Shown in pieces: positions 5,758 to 6,757 of a DNA stretch of 6,757 nucleotides. The stretch comes from Pseudomonadota bacterium (GTDB taxonomy: Bacteria > Pseudomonadota > Alphaproteobacteria > Thalassobaculales > Thalassobaculaceae), in the NCBI GenBank assembly GCA_027623845.1, contig JAQBUJ010000175.1:1-6757 (forward strand). The letters are read 5' to 3'. The notes under the pieces were generated by a model. That model did no database searches. It was given only the letters and a program-made list of their open reading frames with translations, and was not told the DNA's origin. Both the position numbers and the translations under genes were made by a program. The stretch's first letter is position 1; every line of letters begins with the position of its first letter.

Positions 5758-6663
5758 TTAAATCATCGCCACCGGGCGCACCGGGCAGCCGGTCGCGCCC
5801 TTCAGCTTCACCGGCAGCATCACCAGACAGAATTCGGTGATCCCGGCGGCGATGACCTCGTCCATCAGCATGTTTTCGATCAGATGCACCCCGGCCTCGG
5901 CTAGGCAGTGCTGATGCACCGGCATCATGATTTCCGGATGCTTGGTGCCGGGCAGCACCTCGACCGCCATATTGTCGGCGCCGATCGCCACCACGTCCTG
6001 CGAGGTCAGCCAACGCGCCGCCTCGGCGTCCAATCCGGGCTCCCCGGACAAGTACTTGGCGTTGTCCTGCATGAAATAGCGACCCCAGCCGGTATTGATG
6101 CAAATCACGTCGCCGCTTTGCGGGCCGGTTCCGGCGGCGTCGAAGGCGCGCTTGACGTCGTCAATACCGACGGCGCGGCCGGATTCCAGATGCGCTCCGC
6201 CGTCCAGGCCGGAGACATCCAGGCAGACGCCGCGGGTGACGATCGGCGGGATATTCTCGACGCCGAGGTTGACCAACCCCCAATCGCCGACGCTTTCGTC
6301 CAACGAATGCTGGCCATACAGATAATCGCCCTTGGAGAAATGCCCCAACGCGTCGATATGGGTGCCGACATGGGTGGTCATCTCGATGCGCTCGAGATTG
6401 GCCCCGACCTCGTTGGTCGCCCCCAGCGCGGCGCGGGTACGCCGGTTGTTCTGGGCGGTGACGGAGGAGTGGATCATATACGGCGTCTGCACCGGCGAGA
6501 TAAACGGCGCGCCCATCTCAATCACATGCGAAAGGTCGATGATCCGGCCCTCACGCACCTTGGAAAGCGCCGCCAGGGTGGTCGAGGGGGTCAGCAAGTG
6601 GCCGGCGGCCCCGGTTTGGTCCCCGGCGCCCCAGCGCGCGTGGTCGTGCACGCAATTGGTCAT
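5758..6663 (-). CDS. Cyclase family protein (kynurenine formamidase-like metal hydrolase)
   Basis: The 301-residue product belongs to the Cyclase family (PF04199), which includes the bacterial kynurenine formamidase KynB, isatin hydrolase and polyketide cyclases. The signature HVGTHIDALGH is at 98-108: His98, His102 and Asp104 are the expected divalent-metal ligands and His108 the catalytic base. Further ligands probably come from the MPVHQHCLAEAGVHLIEN region (His250 or His252, Glu263). The C-terminus ends in a conserved KGATGCPVRP stretch (288-297). Relative to KynB (about 210 residues) it has some 40 extra N-terminal residues plus insertions, as in a longer subgroup of uncharacterised cyclase-family proteins. 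ATG at 6663-6661 is chosen for its AGGGGA site 6 bases upstream; a TTG at 6735 would add 24 residues with no family support. No tryptophan-degradation gene is nearby, so kynurenine formamidase itself is not supported. It converges on the flavoprotein gene with 3 bases between stop codons. Confidence 0.88.
   Translation of the reverse strand: MTNCVHDHARWGAGDQTGAAGHLLTPSTTLAALSKVREGRIIDLSHVIEMGAPFISPVQTPYMIHSSVTAQNNRRTRAALGATNEVGANLERIEMTTHVGTHIDALGHFSKGDYLYGQHSLDESVGDWGLVNLGVENIPPIVTRGVCLDVSGLDGGAHLESGRAVGIDDVKRAFDAAGTGPQSGDVICINTGWGRYFMQDNAKYLSGEPGLDAEAARWLTSQDVVAIGADNMAVEVLPGTKHPEIMMPVHQHCLAEAGVHLIENMLMDEVIAAGITEFCLVMLPVKLKGATGCPVRPVAMI
5774..5800 (+). terminator. Strong GC hairpin just past the flavoprotein gene; possible terminator
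   Basis: GGGCGC (5774-5779) plus ACCGG (5780-5784) pair with CCGGT (5789-5793) and GCGCCC (5795-5800), making an 11-bp stem with a GCAG loop and one bulged C at 5794. It begins 19 bases after the flavoprotein stop codon, where a plus-strand terminator is needed. Only TTCAGCTTC follows, so the U-run of a classical intrinsic terminator is missing. The same bases encode the conserved C-terminus of the minus-strand cyclase gene, so the symmetry may partly be a by-product of coding. Confidence 0.4.
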
Positions 6664-6669
6664 AAGGTG

Positions 6670-6675
6670 TCCCCT
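6670..6675 (-). promoter_or_regulatory. Ribosome binding site of the cyclase-family gene
   Basis: Read on the minus strand, AGGGGA precedes the ATG at 6663 by 6 bases, which fixes this start over the TTG at 6735. Confidence 0.6.
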
Positions 6676-6757
6676 ATCGTCGTTGATCCGTAAGCCCAGG
6701 CGACAGGAGAGGCGGGAAGCCGGGGCCGCGTCCAAGCCTGTGTGGTTCGGCTCGACG
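6676..6757. other. Upstream region of the cyclase-family gene, to the window edge
   Basis: This 82-base GC-rich stretch holds no gene I can support. On the minus strand a TTGGAC resembles a -35 box, but no acceptable -10 lies at the right distance. The promoter may be further upstream, beyond the window. Confidence 0.5.

Noticed and set aside
5908..6693. 261-codon plus-strand frame opposite the cyclase gene
   Set aside because: It is antisense to a gene with a clear metal-binding signature; its His/Asp/Gly-rich translation is the usual mirror of GC-biased codons.
6664..6735. TTG-initiated 24-residue extension of the cyclase protein
   Set aside because: Rare start codon, no good ribosome binding site, and the ATG at 6663 has AGGGGA at proper distance.
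1..6757. Defence, toxin-antitoxin, secretion-island or mobile-element content
   Set aside because: Every sizeable coding region is accounted for by metabolic or propeller families, and no transposase, integrase, terminal repeat, tRNA or CRISPR repeat was seen.

Overview
The window reads as chromosomal DNA from a GC-rich alphaproteobacterium. The evidence is strong third-position G/C bias in every gene, the adjacent serC-serA pair with the alphaproteobacterial (Methanosarcina-like) form of SerC, and a three-domain SerA. A Rhodospirillales-type host is a reasonable guess but is not proven by anything here. I see no tRNA, rRNA, CRISPR array, insertion sequence or phage gene.

Layout, left to right. 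Bases 1-630 are the 3' two thirds of a membrane fatty acid desaturase cut by the window edge. Bases 631-807 are a non-coding stretch with a candidate promoter, a 30-bp-spaced dyad and a small leader hairpin before serC. serC (808-1971) and serA (2032-3609) encode the second and first steps of phosphorylated serine biosynthesis. A gene for an exported FG-GAP/VCBS beta-propeller protein (3593-4540) overlaps the 3' end of serA by 17 bases, so it is probably translationally coupled. After 77 bases comes a nitronate monooxygenase-family flavoprotein (4618-5754). A metal-dependent cyclase/kynurenine-formamidase-family gene (5758-6663) lies on the minus strand and converges on it, with only 3 bases between the two stop codons. 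Bases 6664-6757 are the upstream region of that last gene.

How the genes fit together: serC and serA clearly work together, with SerA oxidising 3-phosphoglycerate and SerC transaminating the product to phosphoserine. The propeller protein shares their transcript by position but has no evident biochemical link to serine. The nitronate monooxygenase may be read through from the same operon or have its own promoter. The cyclase is a separate transcription unit.

The window is mostly ordinary metabolism. I found no convincing new multi-gene system. The items most worth checking are the serA-coupled exported propeller, the serC leader region, and the hairpin at the convergent gene ends.
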